This document shows positions 26,642 to 36,101 of a DNA stretch of 64,000 bases, piece by piece; the first letter of the stretch is position 1; each line of letters starts with the position of its first letter. Below the pieces are notes generated by a model. The model saw only the letters and a list, made by a program, of their open reading frames with translations. It was not told the origin of the DNA and did no database searches. This DNA comes from Thalassospira lucentensis MCCC 1A00383 = DSM 14000 (GTDB taxonomy: Bacteria; Pseudomonadota; Alphaproteobacteria; Rhodospirillales; Thalassospiraceae): positions 1-64,000 of the forward strand of contig NZ_ATWN01000012.1 in the NCBI RefSeq assembly GCF_000421265.1. Reading direction: 5' to 3'. The position numbers were made by a program, and so were the translations under genes.

Positions 26642-27003
26642 CGCAACCTCTGTCTTTTTTTTAAATTTGGTAGGAATTCGATCACCAAAACCACCGCACA
26701 ACAACGGCATTTCCAAGGTAAGTCGCGCCCAAAGATTTTACTTTATACCCGCCGCACCGCCCGAAACCACAGGCTCATAACCTATCAAAACTCGAATATT
26801 TTGTGATTGAACGGAATCCGCGTGGCATCAAATGCCCTGCTCCAAAGGATCAGTCGTTCCTAGCCGGTCATATTACAGGATATATATGCCAAATGACGAT
26901 CCCACAGCGATCTCGCACTTAAAGAAAACAACATATAATTTGATACTAATTCAACTTAAGGTTAAGGTTCTGATCCCATCAACTTTCCCGAAGGGATCAT
27001 GCC
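26642..27003. other. 362-base AT-rich gene-free stretch
   Basis: Divergent leader of the LprI-like and c-type haem genes. A TATAAT at 26934-26939 could be a -10 for the haem protein gene, but no good -35 accompanies it. GAAGGGATC directly before ATG 27004 is a plausible ribosome-binding site. No ORF of quality was seen. Confidence 0.4.
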
Positions 27004-28434
27004 ATGACAACAAAACCGCAGAAGATGTGCCGTGCGATCATTCTTTCAACTGCGTTAGCATTCACAAGTGCAGGAATGATCACCGCCGCAACAGCCCAAA
27101 CAAAGAACCCAACCCTTGCGCCTATTCCAGCAGGATTTAATTTTCCAACACCGGGTTACGTGATTCAACAGTGGATCACCAACGCAGGATCAAGTGATCA
27201 AACCGTCTCGGCAAATGCGTTGAAAAACATCCGTGATCACGGGTGGGACTTGTGGAATGGCATGACGCAAATGACCAGTATTAGCAGCGGCGGCGCGACA
27301 ATCGCCGAGATCGAAGTACCCATCTGGACAACATGGCCTGATCATACACAGGCGTTAAAACCCATTTTCTCAAAATCGGGTGCCAGCGAGCTTCTTTTTG
27401 AGCAATCAGAAGAAATCGCCCTGCGACGCCCAAAACAATTCAGCCATTCTAAACGGGCCGGTCCCAAGGCCAAGGCCGATGCACAACCGTCGGTCACCTA
27501 CACATTGGAGGTCGAACAATTTAATCGAACCTGGGTAACGTCAGCAAACACCCCGCAGATCGTGCCGTTTGGCCAAGGAATTTATTCCATTTTGGGCAAA
27601 AGCAACATTGACAATTATGCCAATGATTTCCCGGCAGGCTATTCCGCCGGGGCGCGCGCCATCCTTGATTTTGACGCCCGCGCGATTGAAACCAAGCCGG
27701 TTTATTACGCGCTTAAAAGCACTGGCACGTCGATCATGCCCTATTGGCAAGGGCTTGCTGCCTCGGCCACGACAAATACAACCAACCCGACACCGGAAAC
27801 CTGGAAAACATGCGTCATTGTCGATGCTGACAACCATGCAACAGCCGGCATGCGTAAAGCCAATCCAGATGAACAAAAGGGCGCTTACGCTGCGCCGGGA
27901 TTGCAGTGCGAGAGTTATCTGTACGCCCCAATTGGCATGATGTTTGTGCGCAGCCTGAACGCCGGGGAAGCAGCTGCCTTTACCGGCCAACCGGACATTA
28001 CAGCTGGCGATTTTGGTGCGCTGATGGCCATGCATGTCAACAGTAAGGAAACAGATTCCTGGACTTGGCAGACATTCTATTGGCAGGGGAATGAAGCCTT
28101 TGAAACCGACAGTCCGGGCAGCCTTGCCGCGCAACCGTCATCACTGGCGGCACCTTGGTCAAGCTATGCGATGTGCACGGCCTATGATCAAAGCTATGAC
28201 GGTGGTGCAACGATGAACCTTTGCTACAACCCCTATCTGGAAACAAGCCCCGGAATTCCCGATGGCATCCAGTCCAACTGTGTTAGTTGCCATGGCTCTG
28301 CCAATGTTGCAGCAACAGGTGCGACAAACGCGCCGGGTTATCCCGCCAATTATGACGCACCAATTGATTTTGGCGGGCCTGATTTTACGAACGTGATGAA
28401 AACCGACTTCTCATGGACCATCGCGGACCAATAA
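27004..28434 (+). CDS. Secreted orphan c-type haem protein
   Basis: 476 aa, family not recognised. A signal peptide (about residues 1-31, ending ATAQ) directs it to the periplasm. The only haem site is CVSCH at residues 426-430, close to the C-terminus (SNCVSCHGSAN), so haem c would be attached covalently by the Ccm system. The 390 residues before it are rich in aromatic residues, Ser/Thr and Ala, with several further cysteines (TCVIVD, LQCESYLY, AMCTAYDQ, NLCYNPY) that could form disulfides. Not a classical cytochrome c domain. Stands alone between the damaged LprI-like gene and gor. Confidence 0.75.
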   Translation: MTTKPQKMCRAIILSTALAFTSAGMITAATAQTKNPTLAPIPAGFNFPTPGYVIQQWITNAGSSDQTVSANALKNIRDHGWDLWNGMTQMTSISSGGATIAEIEVPIWTTWPDHTQALKPIFSKSGASELLFEQSEEIALRRPKQFSHSKRAGPKAKADAQPSVTYTLEVEQFNRTWVTSANTPQIVPFGQGIYSILGKSNIDNYANDFPAGYSAGARAILDFDARAIETKPVYYALKSTGTSIMPYWQGLAASATTNTTNPTPETWKTCVIVDADNHATAGMRKANPDEQKGAYAAPGLQCESYLYAPIGMMFVRSLNAGEAAAFTGQPDITAGDFGALMAMHVNSKETDSWTWQTFYWQGNEAFETDSPGSLAAQPSSLAAPWSSYAMCTAYDQSYDGGATMNLCYNPYLETSPGIPDGIQSNCVSCHGSANVAATGATNAPGYPANYDAPIDFGGPDFTNVMKTDFSWTIADQ

Positions 28435-28515
28435 AACCCTGTTCGATCATCAACAAAGGGCGTCCTTTGACGTTTGGTACCGATTGGTGATCCCATTTCG
28501 AATGCAAACTAAAAC

Positions 28516-28536
28516 AGGCGACCCAATGGGCCGCCT
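28516..28536 (-). terminator. Terminator after gor
   Basis: Stem AGGCGACCC / GGGCCGCCT (one A-C mismatch), loop AAT; the minus strand continues GTTTTAGTTT. Located 23 bases past the gor stop; also serves the convergent haem-protein gene. Confidence 0.65.
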
Positions 28537-28559
28537 AAATTGTTTTCTTTGATCAGGAT

Positions 28560-29921
28560 TTATTCCCCGACCGGGAACCGCATGGTGACAAATTCTTCGG
28601 CTGCGGAAGGATGAACCGCCACGGTTTGATCGAACTGGGCCTTGGTTGCCCCCATGCGCACCGCAATGCCAATACCCTGAATGATTTCAGCAGCATCCGG
28701 GCCGACCATATGGGCGCCAAGCACAACGTCCGTGGTTTTATCGACGATCAGCTTCATCAGCGTTTTTTCATCGCGGCCTGAAAGCGTGTGACGCATCGGC
28801 TTAAAGGTGGATTTGTAAACCACCACTTCACCGCCCTTGGCACGCGCTTCTTCTTCGGACAGACCGACCGTGCCAACCGGTGGCTGACTGAAAACAGCGG
28901 TCGGGATGGCGTGATACGACATCGCCGATGGTTTGCCGCCATAGATGGTATCGGCAAAGGCCATGCCTTCCTTGATCGCAATCGGGGTCAGTTGGACATG
29001 GTCGGTGACGTCGCCGACAGCATAAATGTTTTCAACACTGGTTTGCAGGCCCTTGTTGATTTTGATCGCACCATTGTCCTTGGTTTCAATCCCGACCTGT
29101 TCAAGCCCAAGACCCTTGGTGTTTGGCGCACGTCCGGTGGCAAACATGATGGCGTCCGCCTCCATCTCGCCCCCGCCGGTCAGGGTCAGTTTCAGGGTGC
29201 CGTCTGATTGTTTATCAATCGCGGTGACATTGGTGTTCAGACGCAGATCGACACCCTTTTTAACAATTTCCTCGGCCAGATGACTACGGATGTCGTTATC
29301 AAAACCACGCAGGATTTGTTTGCTGCGGTAAAGTTGGGTGACCTGAGATCCCAGTCCGGCAAAAATACCGGCGAATTCGACCGCGATATAACCACCGCCA
29401 ACAACCACGATGCGTTTTGGCTGCTCTTTAAGATGGAACGCCTCATTCGAGGTGATCGCGTGCTCGGCACCGGGGATGTCTGGCGTGGTCGGGTGGCCGC
29501 CCACTGCAATCAGGATGCGTTCGGCGGTGACGTCCTTGCCATCGACAACAACCGTGTGGGCGTTCTTAAAGGTCGCACGATGTTCAAACAGTGTGACGTT
29601 CGATCCGGCCAGAAGTTTGTGATAGATGCCGTTCAGGCGATCAATTTCCTTGTCCTTATTGGCGATCAGGGTTTTCCAGCTAAAGGTCGGTTCACCGGGA
29701 AGGGTCCAGCCATAAGCCGATGCATCTTCGAAATCTTCGGCAAAATGCGCGCCATAGACCAACAGTTTCTTGGGCACGCAGCCACGAATGACGCAAGTGC
29801 CGCCAACGCGGCTTTCTTCGGCAATGGCGACCTTGGCCCCATATCCGGATGCAACACGGGCCGCACGCACACCGCCCGATCCGGCACCAATAACAAACAA
29901 ATCAAAATCATAGTCGGACAT
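28560..29921 (-). CDS. gor: Glutathione-disulfide reductase
   Basis: 453 aa from ATG 29921, which has AAGGA 7 bases upstream; an extended start at 29963 is unlikely. FAD/NADPH enzyme that keeps glutathione reduced. FAD site FDLFVIGAGSGGVRAARVAS; redox-active pair C43/C48 in GGTCVIRGCVPKK; NADPH site VVVGGGYIAVEFAGI; C-terminal active-site His in [13 protein letters not shown] decayed second copy of its C-terminus lies at 26251-26343. Confidence 0.95.
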   Translation of the reverse strand: MSDYDFDLFVIGAGSGGVRAARVASGYGAKVAIAEESRVGGTCVIRGCVPKKLLVYGAHFAEDFEDASAYGWTLPGEPTFSWKTLIANKDKEIDRLNGIYHKLLAGSNVTLFEHRATFKNAHTVVVDGKDVTAERILIAVGGHPTTPDIPGAEHAITSNEAFHLKEQPKRIVVVGGGYIAVEFAGIFAGLGSQVTQLYRSKQILRGFDNDIRSHLAEEIVKKGVDLRLNTNVTAIDKQSDGTLKLTLTGGGEMEADAIMFATGRAPNTKGLGLEQVGIETKDNGAIKINKGLQTSVENIYAVGDVTDHVQLTPIAIKEGMAFADTIYGGKPSAMSYHAIPTAVFSQPPVGTVGLSEEEARAKGGEVVVYKSTFKPMRHTLSGRDEKTLMKLIVDKTTDVVLGAHMVGPDAAEIIQGIGIAVRMGATKAQFDQTVAVHPSAAEEFVTMRFPVGE

Positions 29922-30148
29922 ACGACGATCCTTATTCTCGGTCATTTTGTGATATGGCGCCAAATGTAGGCAGATAATCCCAAGAGTCGAGGCATAATCA
30001 GGGATTATTGCCGTAAAATTCCCGTTACCGCATGTGCCAATCGCAACAGGATCGCAGTACAGCCAACCAGAGATAGCATTTTTAAACTTTCTCGCTATAT
30101 GTTGAATAGACGCAATGGGGATTGCAAAAACGATACAGGATTATCTTT

Positions 30149-30568
30149 ATGAACGACCAAATGCACGGTCAGGACGCGTCCTTTAACAATGCACCAAGCT
30201 TTGTCGATGAACGTGGCGGCAATACCGCCCTTGTTTGCTATGGCTTGATGATTGCGACCTTGTTTACCGCCTTTGCCACCGGGTTGATTGCGCTGATCGT
30301 GTCTTATGTCGCACGCGAAGACGACGATCACTGGACCAACAGCCATTACACGTTCCTTATTCGCACCTTCTGGATCAGCATCCTCTATGCCATTATCCTT
30401 GGGTTCTTTACCTTCGTGATTGGCTGGATTCCGCTTATTGGCTGGGCTGTTGTCGGGCTGATGGGGCTTTTCGTCACCGCATGGTTTGTCGGTCGCAATG
30501 TCATTGGTCTTTTGCGGGCCCTTAGTGGTCGCCCAATTGATAATCCGCGCAGCTGGTTGTTTGGCTAA
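30149..30568 (+). CDS. DUF4870-like small membrane protein
   Basis: 139 aa with three hydrophobic segments at about 26-50, 71-96 and 99-121 and a polar acidic N-terminus. The segment AREDDDHWTNSHYTFLIRTF matches the predicted membrane protein family COG3671/DUF4870, of unknown function. ATG 30149 is preferred over 30122 because of ACAGGA upstream. A hairpin follows before dgt. Confidence 0.75.
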   Translation: MNDQMHGQDASFNNAPSFVDERGGNTALVCYGLMIATLFTAFATGLIALIVSYVAREDDDHWTNSHYTFLIRTFWISILYAIILGFFTFVIGWIPLIGWAVVGLMGLFVTAWFVGRNVIGLLRALSGRPIDNPRSWLFG

Positions 30569-30595
30569 GCCCAGCCGGGTTTAAGGCAATAACTT

Positions 30596-30623
30596 GGTGC
30601 AATCGGCTTTGTCTGATTGCACC
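30596..30623 (+). terminator. Hairpin between the small membrane protein gene and dgt
   Basis: Perfect 9-bp stem GGTGCAATC / GATTGCACC, 10-base loop. No T tract follows, so it may be a Rho-assisted terminator or a processing structure. Confidence 0.5.
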
Positions 30624-30691
30624 CGACTCCCCACATCGCTAAAGTCATCCGCAAGAACATTAGTTTGATACGGACAGGGAGTCGCACCGCC

Positions 30692-32140
30692 ATGACATTG
30701 GCGTCGCAAGCCCCCGGTGATAAAATGCGCTGGGAAAACCTTCTTTCATCACATCGGCTGGAATTTCGGGATGGCAAAATACGCCTGCCCGAGGGTGCGC
30801 CCTATCCAACGCCTGATGGCAGAAGCCCGTTTCAGATTGATGTCGACCGGGTGATTTTCTCATCCTCGTTCCGGCGTTTGCAAAACAAAACGCAGGTCCA
30901 TCCGCTGTCGGAAAATGACCATGTCCATACCCGCCTGACCCATACGATTGAGGTCGGGTCGGTCGGCCAGTCGCTTGGCCTGATGGCTGGCGCGCATATT
31001 GTCAAACAGCTGCCCGAAGACAGTGAAACAACCGTCGCTGATATCGGCTATATGGTTCAGGCAGCCTGCCTTGCCCATGACATAGGCAACCCACCGTTTG
31101 GCCATTCGGGCGAAGACGCCATCAATGAATGGTTCACCACATCGCGGTTGGCCAAGGATGAGCTGACATCGCGTTTGTCGGGACCGGAACTTGAAGACCT
31201 CCGCCATTTTGAGGGCAACGCCCAAGGGTTGCGGATTATCAGCCAGCTTGAGATGAAGCGGTTTGACGGGGGGTTGAACCTGACCTATGGCACGCTGGGC
31301 AGTTTTATCAAATACCCACGCAGCACATCGGTGCCAGACAGTCGCCGCCGCGAATATACCGGCCTTAAAAAACCGGGTTATTATCAGGCCGAACGCGATA
31401 TTGCATCTGCCATCGCCAAAGTATGCGGCATGTCACCGCTGGACGGGTTTGATGGCGCGTGGCGCCGTCATCCGCTGGTCTATCTGGTCGAGGCGGCAGA
31501 CGATATTTGCTATTCCGTGGTTGATCTTGAGGATGGCTGGGAATTGGGCTGTGTGACGTTTGAGGAAGTCGAACGGGCACTGGCCCCGATTGCGCGCCAT
31601 CCTGACAAATATGAGGGTGATGCCAATCAACGCTGGACCGATTTGCGCACGGAAAGCTGGTACACCGAAAAATCGGAAAATGACCGTATCGGGTTCCTGC
31701 GCGGCAAGGCGATTGGCAATCTGGTCAAGGCTGCTGTTGATGCGTTTATCGCCAATGAAGATGCGCTTTTGACTGGCACAATTGAAGGGGACCTTCTGGC
31801 CAACACTCCACTTGGCGTTGATGCCAAGGCGTGTAAAAAACTCGCGGTAGAGAAGATTTATAACGCGCCGCATGTCCTGCCGATTGAAATGGCCGGGTTT
31901 GAGGTCATCAATGGCCTGCTCAACAGCTTTGTCCGCGCGGCCATCGATATTGACGAACATATCAATCACGGCAAGCGCCTGCCGCCACAGGCGGACCGGA
32001 TTGATAAACTGCTGTCTGGCAAGATTTCAGATGCGTCCGATCTTTACAGCCGCCTGATGCGGGTGATGGATTACATTTCAGGCATGACAGATCGTTATGC
32101 CGTGACATTGTTCCGAAAATTGCAGGGCATTACGATCTGA
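30692..32140 (+). CDS. dgt: Deoxyguanosinetriphosphate triphosphohydrolase-like protein (dGTPase)
   Basis: 482 aa. HD-superfamily enzyme that releases triphosphate from dGTP (or other dNTPs), affecting nucleotide pools. HD motif residues are visible in RLTHTIEVGSVGQSLG and AACLAHDIGNPPFGHSGEDA; the start SSSFRRLQNKTQVHPL is family-typical. Belongs to the long, E. coli Dgt-like class by length. ATG 30692 is chosen from the family N-terminus; ATG 30725 (MRWENLLS) is an alternative. Confidence 0.9.
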   Translation: MTLASQAPGDKMRWENLLSSHRLEFRDGKIRLPEGAPYPTPDGRSPFQIDVDRVIFSSSFRRLQNKTQVHPLSENDHVHTRLTHTIEVGSVGQSLGLMAGAHIVKQLPEDSETTVADIGYMVQAACLAHDIGNPPFGHSGEDAINEWFTTSRLAKDELTSRLSGPELEDLRHFEGNAQGLRIISQLEMKRFDGGLNLTYGTLGSFIKYPRSTSVPDSRRREYTGLKKPGYYQAERDIASAIAKVCGMSPLDGFDGAWRRHPLVYLVEAADDICYSVVDLEDGWELGCVTFEEVERALAPIARHPDKYEGDANQRWTDLRTESWYTEKSENDRIGFLRGKAIGNLVKAAVDAFIANEDALLTGTIEGDLLANTPLGVDAKACKKLAVEKIYNAPHVLPIEMAGFEVINGLLNSFVRAAIDIDEHINHGKRLPPQADRIDKLLSGKISDASDLYSRLMRVMDYISGMTDRYAVTLFRKLQGITI

Positions 32141-32175
32141 TTGCGCAGACGTAACAGTGTTATGGGCAACCATCT

Positions 32176-33213
32176 TTATGTTTCGAGCATCCAGTCAAAC
32201 AGGCGGTGAACAGATGAAAACAGGCCACCACCAATGTCGAGCTTGGCAAAAAGCGGTGGATGATGTGCATCATCAGCAATCTTGACCTCGGCAATCTGGG
32301 CCCGACTAGTCGGCTGAAAAGATCGTTGGAATTCTTCGGGCAATTGTTCTGATACCGGCAAAAGCGACGTCACCGTCCCGCGCAGGGTTTTGGTGCCGTA
32401 ATGCATGGTAACTTCCTGCCCCGGCTCAAGTTCATACAGCGATCCGTTTTCGAAATACGCCAGAACATAGGGCTTCCCCGATGCAATTTTCATGATCGGA
32501 TTGCCCGGGCGGATCACGCTGCTTTCAATTGCTGAAACCTCGGTAATAATGCCACTAGCCGGTGCAACAAGCCGTCCTTCGTCGTAGGAGCGTTCAATCC
32601 TGTCAATCAGCACATAGCGTTGATCAATCTGTTGATACAGAGCACCGAGTTCCGCACGAAGCGAGGTGATATCGGACGTAATCCGTTCAAGGTCCTCGCG
32701 CGCGGTGTATTCACGTTCATAGGCCGTGTTTAACGCCGTGCCGGTCGCCACACCATCCTCAAGCCCGGTTTCCATGCTTGTGCGAAATTTAGCCGCCGAT
32801 TTCAGGCGTTTGCGCGCAAGTTCAATAAGTTGGCGTGCGCCGCCGATCTTACTGGTCATGCGCGCACGGTCGGCAGACAAGGTTGCCAGTTCAAACTGCA
32901 ACCGTGCCAGTTCTTCATCATACTCGCGTGAGCTTAAATGTGCGACAACATCGCCGCGTTCAACGCGGTCACCCTGACGCACGGCAATATCACGCACCGT
33001 CCCGATATATTCGCTCGCCACCACATAGGGGCGCGCAATAACAAGACCATTGCCACGCAGAAAGAAGAACTGCCCAAAAAAGACATCAAAGGCCCAAAGT
33101 CCGACAAGCACAAGCAAGCCAACATAAATCCAGCGTCCAAGATTGCGCTTTTTGGGGATGGCGCGCGGCTCGCGGATCAATCGGGTTGATGGTCGGTGAT
33201 TTTTAAGTTTCAT
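32176..33213 (-). CDS. HlyD-family membrane-fusion/adaptor protein
   Basis: 345 aa. Basic cytoplasmic N-terminus, one membrane helix about residues 29-49 (YVGLLVLVGLWAFDVFFGQF), then the biotinyl-lipoyl half (SEYIGTVRDIAVRQGDRVER), a coiled coil about 95-195, and the returning lipoyl/barrel domain (EGRLVAPASGIITEVSAIES). Same architecture as HlyD/EmrA adaptors and close to the PilZ-less relatives of Alg44. It is 8 bases downstream of a processive glycosyltransferase and so probably forms a periplasmic path for its polymer. Confidence 0.85.
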   Translation of the reverse strand: MKLKNHRPSTRLIREPRAIPKKRNLGRWIYVGLLVLVGLWAFDVFFGQFFFLRGNGLVIARPYVVASEYIGTVRDIAVRQGDRVERGDVVAHLSSREYDEELARLQFELATLSADRARMTSKIGGARQLIELARKRLKSAAKFRTSMETGLEDGVATGTALNTAYEREYTAREDLERITSDITSLRAELGALYQQIDQRYVLIDRIERSYDEGRLVAPASGIITEVSAIESSVIRPGNPIMKIASGKPYVLAYFENGSLYELEPGQEVTMHYGTKTLRGTVTSLLPVSEQLPEEFQRSFQPTSRAQIAEVKIADDAHHPPLFAKLDIGGGLFSSVHRLFDWMLET

Positions 33214-33221
33214 TTTCTCGA

Positions 33222-34505
33222 CTACTTATTATCTGCACGGGTTTCACGCGCGGCATGTCGCACACGACGCGGCACGTAGTTGTCATCAAAGGACCGACGG
33301 AAAATCAGTTCGTCAAAGCAGGCGACAAGTCGCACAAACCGCAGGAACAGCGTATTAAATAGCCCATAGCCAATGACATACAGCCAAAGTCGCCCGATTG
33401 CCGGACGCGGACTGGCAATTTGGGCCATTGCAAACCCGATAATCCCAAACGCCGAATAAGCCAGAAGGTTCACAACCGCGATGATCCAGCCAAAGCTGCC
33501 ATAGACTTCAAAAAGCCAAATCAGATAAATCACGAATGACAGCGACAGGAATGCCTGAAAGAACAGGATATCGATGGTTCCCAACGCATTGGACAGACGA
33601 AACTGTGCATCTGTCGGATCAAGAAACACCCGGTAGCGCCGCCAACGCATCCGCACCAGCGATCTGTCCCAACGCAATCGTTGGCGCACAAGCTGACCGA
33701 AAGTTTCGGGAACATCGGTCAAACACCATGCGTCGGGTGCAAAACGGATCCGCCATCCGGCACGACGGATTTTGTTGGTCAGTTCGGCGTCTTCACCGGG
33801 ACCAACCGACCAGCCACCAACCTGTTCCAGCGCCTGCCGACGAAAGGCACCAAAGGCACCAGACACAATAAACAAGACACCAAGCATATCGGACACCTGC
33901 CGACCCAAACCAATGGAAATCTGGTATTGAATAGCCTGCCAACGGGTCGCAAGTGAAACTTCTGGATTACGTGCACCGAGGTTTCCGGCAACCGCACCGG
34001 TTTTCGGGTCGTCGAACCCTTTTAGCAATTCCTCAAACGCGTTGCAGTCATAGGTGGTATCCGCATCGGCAATGATCACAATATCACCCGTGCATTCCGC
34101 CAGACCAAGATTGGCCGCGGCCGACTTTCCACCGCGAACCTGACTTGTCCGAACCACATCAACCAGACCATCACGCATCAGGATATTGGCGACCTCCACA
34201 CTTTTATCGGTCGAGCCATCATCAACAATCACGATTTGATCGGGGCGCACTGTTTGTTCGCGCATCGACATGATGGCGCGCGGCAGATTTTCCGCCTCAT
34301 TATGGCCGGGCAGCAGAACCGAGATACGAGGACGGTTCAAAGGTTTACGCGGCAGGCCGTCCGGCTTTTTGAAAATTGTCGCAATGCAGACCGCAAGCCC
34401 GGCCAGCATGAACCGTGGTAACTCCAGCAAAAAGAAATGCCAGAACATCGCAAAAAATGCCGGAAAGCTTAGTGATATCAGATAATTGATACCGTCAGCG
34501 AACAT
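33222..34505 (-). CDS. Processive family 2 glycosyltransferase (polysaccharide synthase-like)
   Basis: 427 aa inner-membrane protein. Membrane helices at about 10-47 and several after residue 300 surround a GT2 domain: DDGS at 95-98, DAD at 147-149, ED at 238-239 (GPGEDAEL) and the QRLRW motif at 275-279. This is the D,D,D,QxxRW arrangement of cellulose, hyaluronan and poly-GlcNAc synthases. ATG 34505 (GAGG upstream) overlaps the preceding gene by 11 bases; the longer frame to 34709 is out-of-gene. The product sugar is unknown. Confidence 0.87.
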   Translation of the reverse strand: MFADGINYLISLSFPAFFAMFWHFFLLELPRFMLAGLAVCIATIFKKPDGLPRKPLNRPRISVLLPGHNEAENLPRAIMSMREQTVRPDQIVIVDDGSTDKSVEVANILMRDGLVDVVRTSQVRGGKSAAANLGLAECTGDIVIIADADTTYDCNAFEELLKGFDDPKTGAVAGNLGARNPEVSLATRWQAIQYQISIGLGRQVSDMLGVLFIVSGAFGAFRRQALEQVGGWSVGPGEDAELTNKIRRAGWRIRFAPDAWCLTDVPETFGQLVRQRLRWDRSLVRMRWRRYRVFLDPTDAQFRLSNALGTIDILFFQAFLSLSFVIYLIWLFEVYGSFGWIIAVVNLLAYSAFGIIGFAMAQIASPRPAIGRLWLYVIGYGLFNTLFLRFVRLVACFDELIFRRSFDDNYVPRRVRHAARETRADNK

Positions 34506-35826
34506 TGCGAACCTCGCGCAAGATGTCGCGCACGGAACGGTCGGACCAGTCTTCGAAGCGATAATCGGGATGGCCGGTAAGATTTTTGCCAAGACCAGCG
34601 TCAATACGCCGGACAATGGCATCAAATTCGCTGGCATCGGTTTCGGGGAAGGCAAACACAATCTGATCCCCGGCCGCATACAGGAAATCTGAGTCCCGCA
34701 GAATTTCACGCAACAGCTTGATCAAAGTTTCACGCATTGCACTGTCAAACCGGACGGGCTGATCCAGATCATCCTGTCCGGTATTAATCCTGACGGCCGC
34801 GATGCTAAACGGGCGCCCATAACGCTGTGCCGTACTCAACCCGTTGTCAAGAAGGGCGACAAAGGTCGCGTAATCTTTAGAAGGTTCAAACTCGCCCAGC
34901 GCATTTTCAAGACCGGGGACCGGCAACCGGCCCAGCAACAGGGCTTCGCGGCCTGCCTGGGAAAGACGGTAGTGATACCAGTCGCGTTGCGGGGCCTCGT
35001 CACTCAGGGTCAGTTCTGCACAGTCAAGGCATTCGAAATATACATCGGGGCTTTCGGTGACAGCATGGCAATTGCCGCATTTTTCAACACGTCCGGGCTT
35101 GTCATAATCTACCCCGAAATGGTCCAGATTTTGTTCGCAGGACGGGCAGATCATCCTGCCACCTGCGCTTAATTGAAAGGCATCTTGTGGCCCCTGATGT
35201 CCGCAAGAAAAGTGATGAACAATGTCGAGTTCCTGCAAGTCCGACGACCGGCACTCCGGGCAGTTTTCGGCAACATTCAAACGCGATGAGCCGCAACGGC
35301 CACAAAGGTGGGTTTTACGCCAGTAGTTACGTTCCAGAAGCCCTTGCCGGTACAACTGCGTCAAAAGGCTTCGCGATGCCAGATCAGGGCGAAGTCGCGA
35401 ATACGCCACAGATGATCGGCTTCCGGGTGCCCATGCAGGCACCGCGTCACATTGGCGGGTAGCAAGGTAGCCCAGAACATTCAGCCCTTCGCGGTCTTCC
35501 TTTGGGCGTGTACTGCCAAGTTTTGCAATCCGGCTTAGCTTTTCATAAGCGTCGCGGGTTGCTTCATGGAGGAACTGATGACTGATTTCGGGAAAGGCAC
35601 CATCGACAAATTCCGGTGGACTTTCACCAAACCAATAGATCGGGAAAAGATCGTGAGTCGCGGCTGCGCGCAGGGTAATGATCGCTTCTTGCGACAAATC
35701 GGCATTCTGATCGCAGAACACCGCCGAGAAGTTACGTGAATTCGTTGCTTTGCGTACATTGACAGGCAGTTGTTCGAACATGCCAATTGTCAAAACGTCA
35801 AGCAGTTCAGCTTGCGCTACTTTCAT
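34495..35826 (-). CDS. TackOD1-like zinc-ribbon protein with degenerate GGDEF domain
   Basis: 443 aa, cytosolic. N-terminal ~165 residues without clear motifs; residues ~175-275 hold a run of CxxC ribbons (CGRC, CPEC, CGHQ, CPSC, CGNC, CLDC), the hallmark of the TackOD1 metal-binding output domain (name recalled, not searched). The C-terminal ~150 residues have a GGDEF fold outline (RPFSIAAVRI, RDSDFLYAAGDQIVFAFPET), but the GGDEF signature reads AAGDQ, so synthase activity is improbable and a binding or sensory role more likely. ATG 35826 fits AAAGGG upstream. First gene of the operon with the glycosyltransferase and HlyD adaptor. Confidence 0.75.
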   Translation of the reverse strand: MKVAQAELLDVLTIGMFEQLPVNVRKATNSRNFSAVFCDQNADLSQEAIITLRAAATHDLFPIYWFGESPPEFVDGAFPEISHQFLHEATRDAYEKLSRIAKLGSTRPKEDREGLNVLGYLATRQCDAVPAWAPGSRSSVAYSRLRPDLASRSLLTQLYRQGLLERNYWRKTHLCGRCGSSRLNVAENCPECRSSDLQELDIVHHFSCGHQGPQDAFQLSAGGRMICPSCEQNLDHFGVDYDKPGRVEKCGNCHAVTESPDVYFECLDCAELTLSDEAPQRDWYHYRLSQAGREALLLGRLPVPGLENALGEFEPSKDYATFVALLDNGLSTAQRYGRPFSIAAVRINTGQDDLDQPVRFDSAMRETLIKLLREILRDSDFLYAAGDQIVFAFPETDASEFDAIVRRIDAGLGKNLTGHPDYRFEDWSDRSVRDILREVRNVR

Positions 35827-36043
35827 TGTTGATTTGCCCTTTTCGTCCAACCAGTCCGCGCCTTACCGGTTCATGTTCGACCAGCTTTACGAGCATCGGA
35901 TTAACTAGCCATACGAACAAAAACGCATGACGGGTCACAAAGCAACGTGACATGTCTTTTTATTTTTCAATGAAATATGGGATAATTTTGACGGATTTTA
36001 AAAAGACGCCGGTTTCACACAAATGGAACCATAAGTTATATTC

Positions 36044-36075
36044 AAAACGGCCACCTGATCACAGGTGGCCGTTTT
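36044..36075 (-). terminator. Terminator after cysH
   Basis: Perfect 14-bp stem AAAACGGCCACCTG / CAGGTGGCCGTTTT with 4-base loop ATCA; A and T runs at both ends make it work in both directions. It lies 27 bases past the cysH stop. Confidence 0.9.
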
Positions 36076-36101
36076 GGTTCTGATATCCGATGTTGAGATG
36101 T

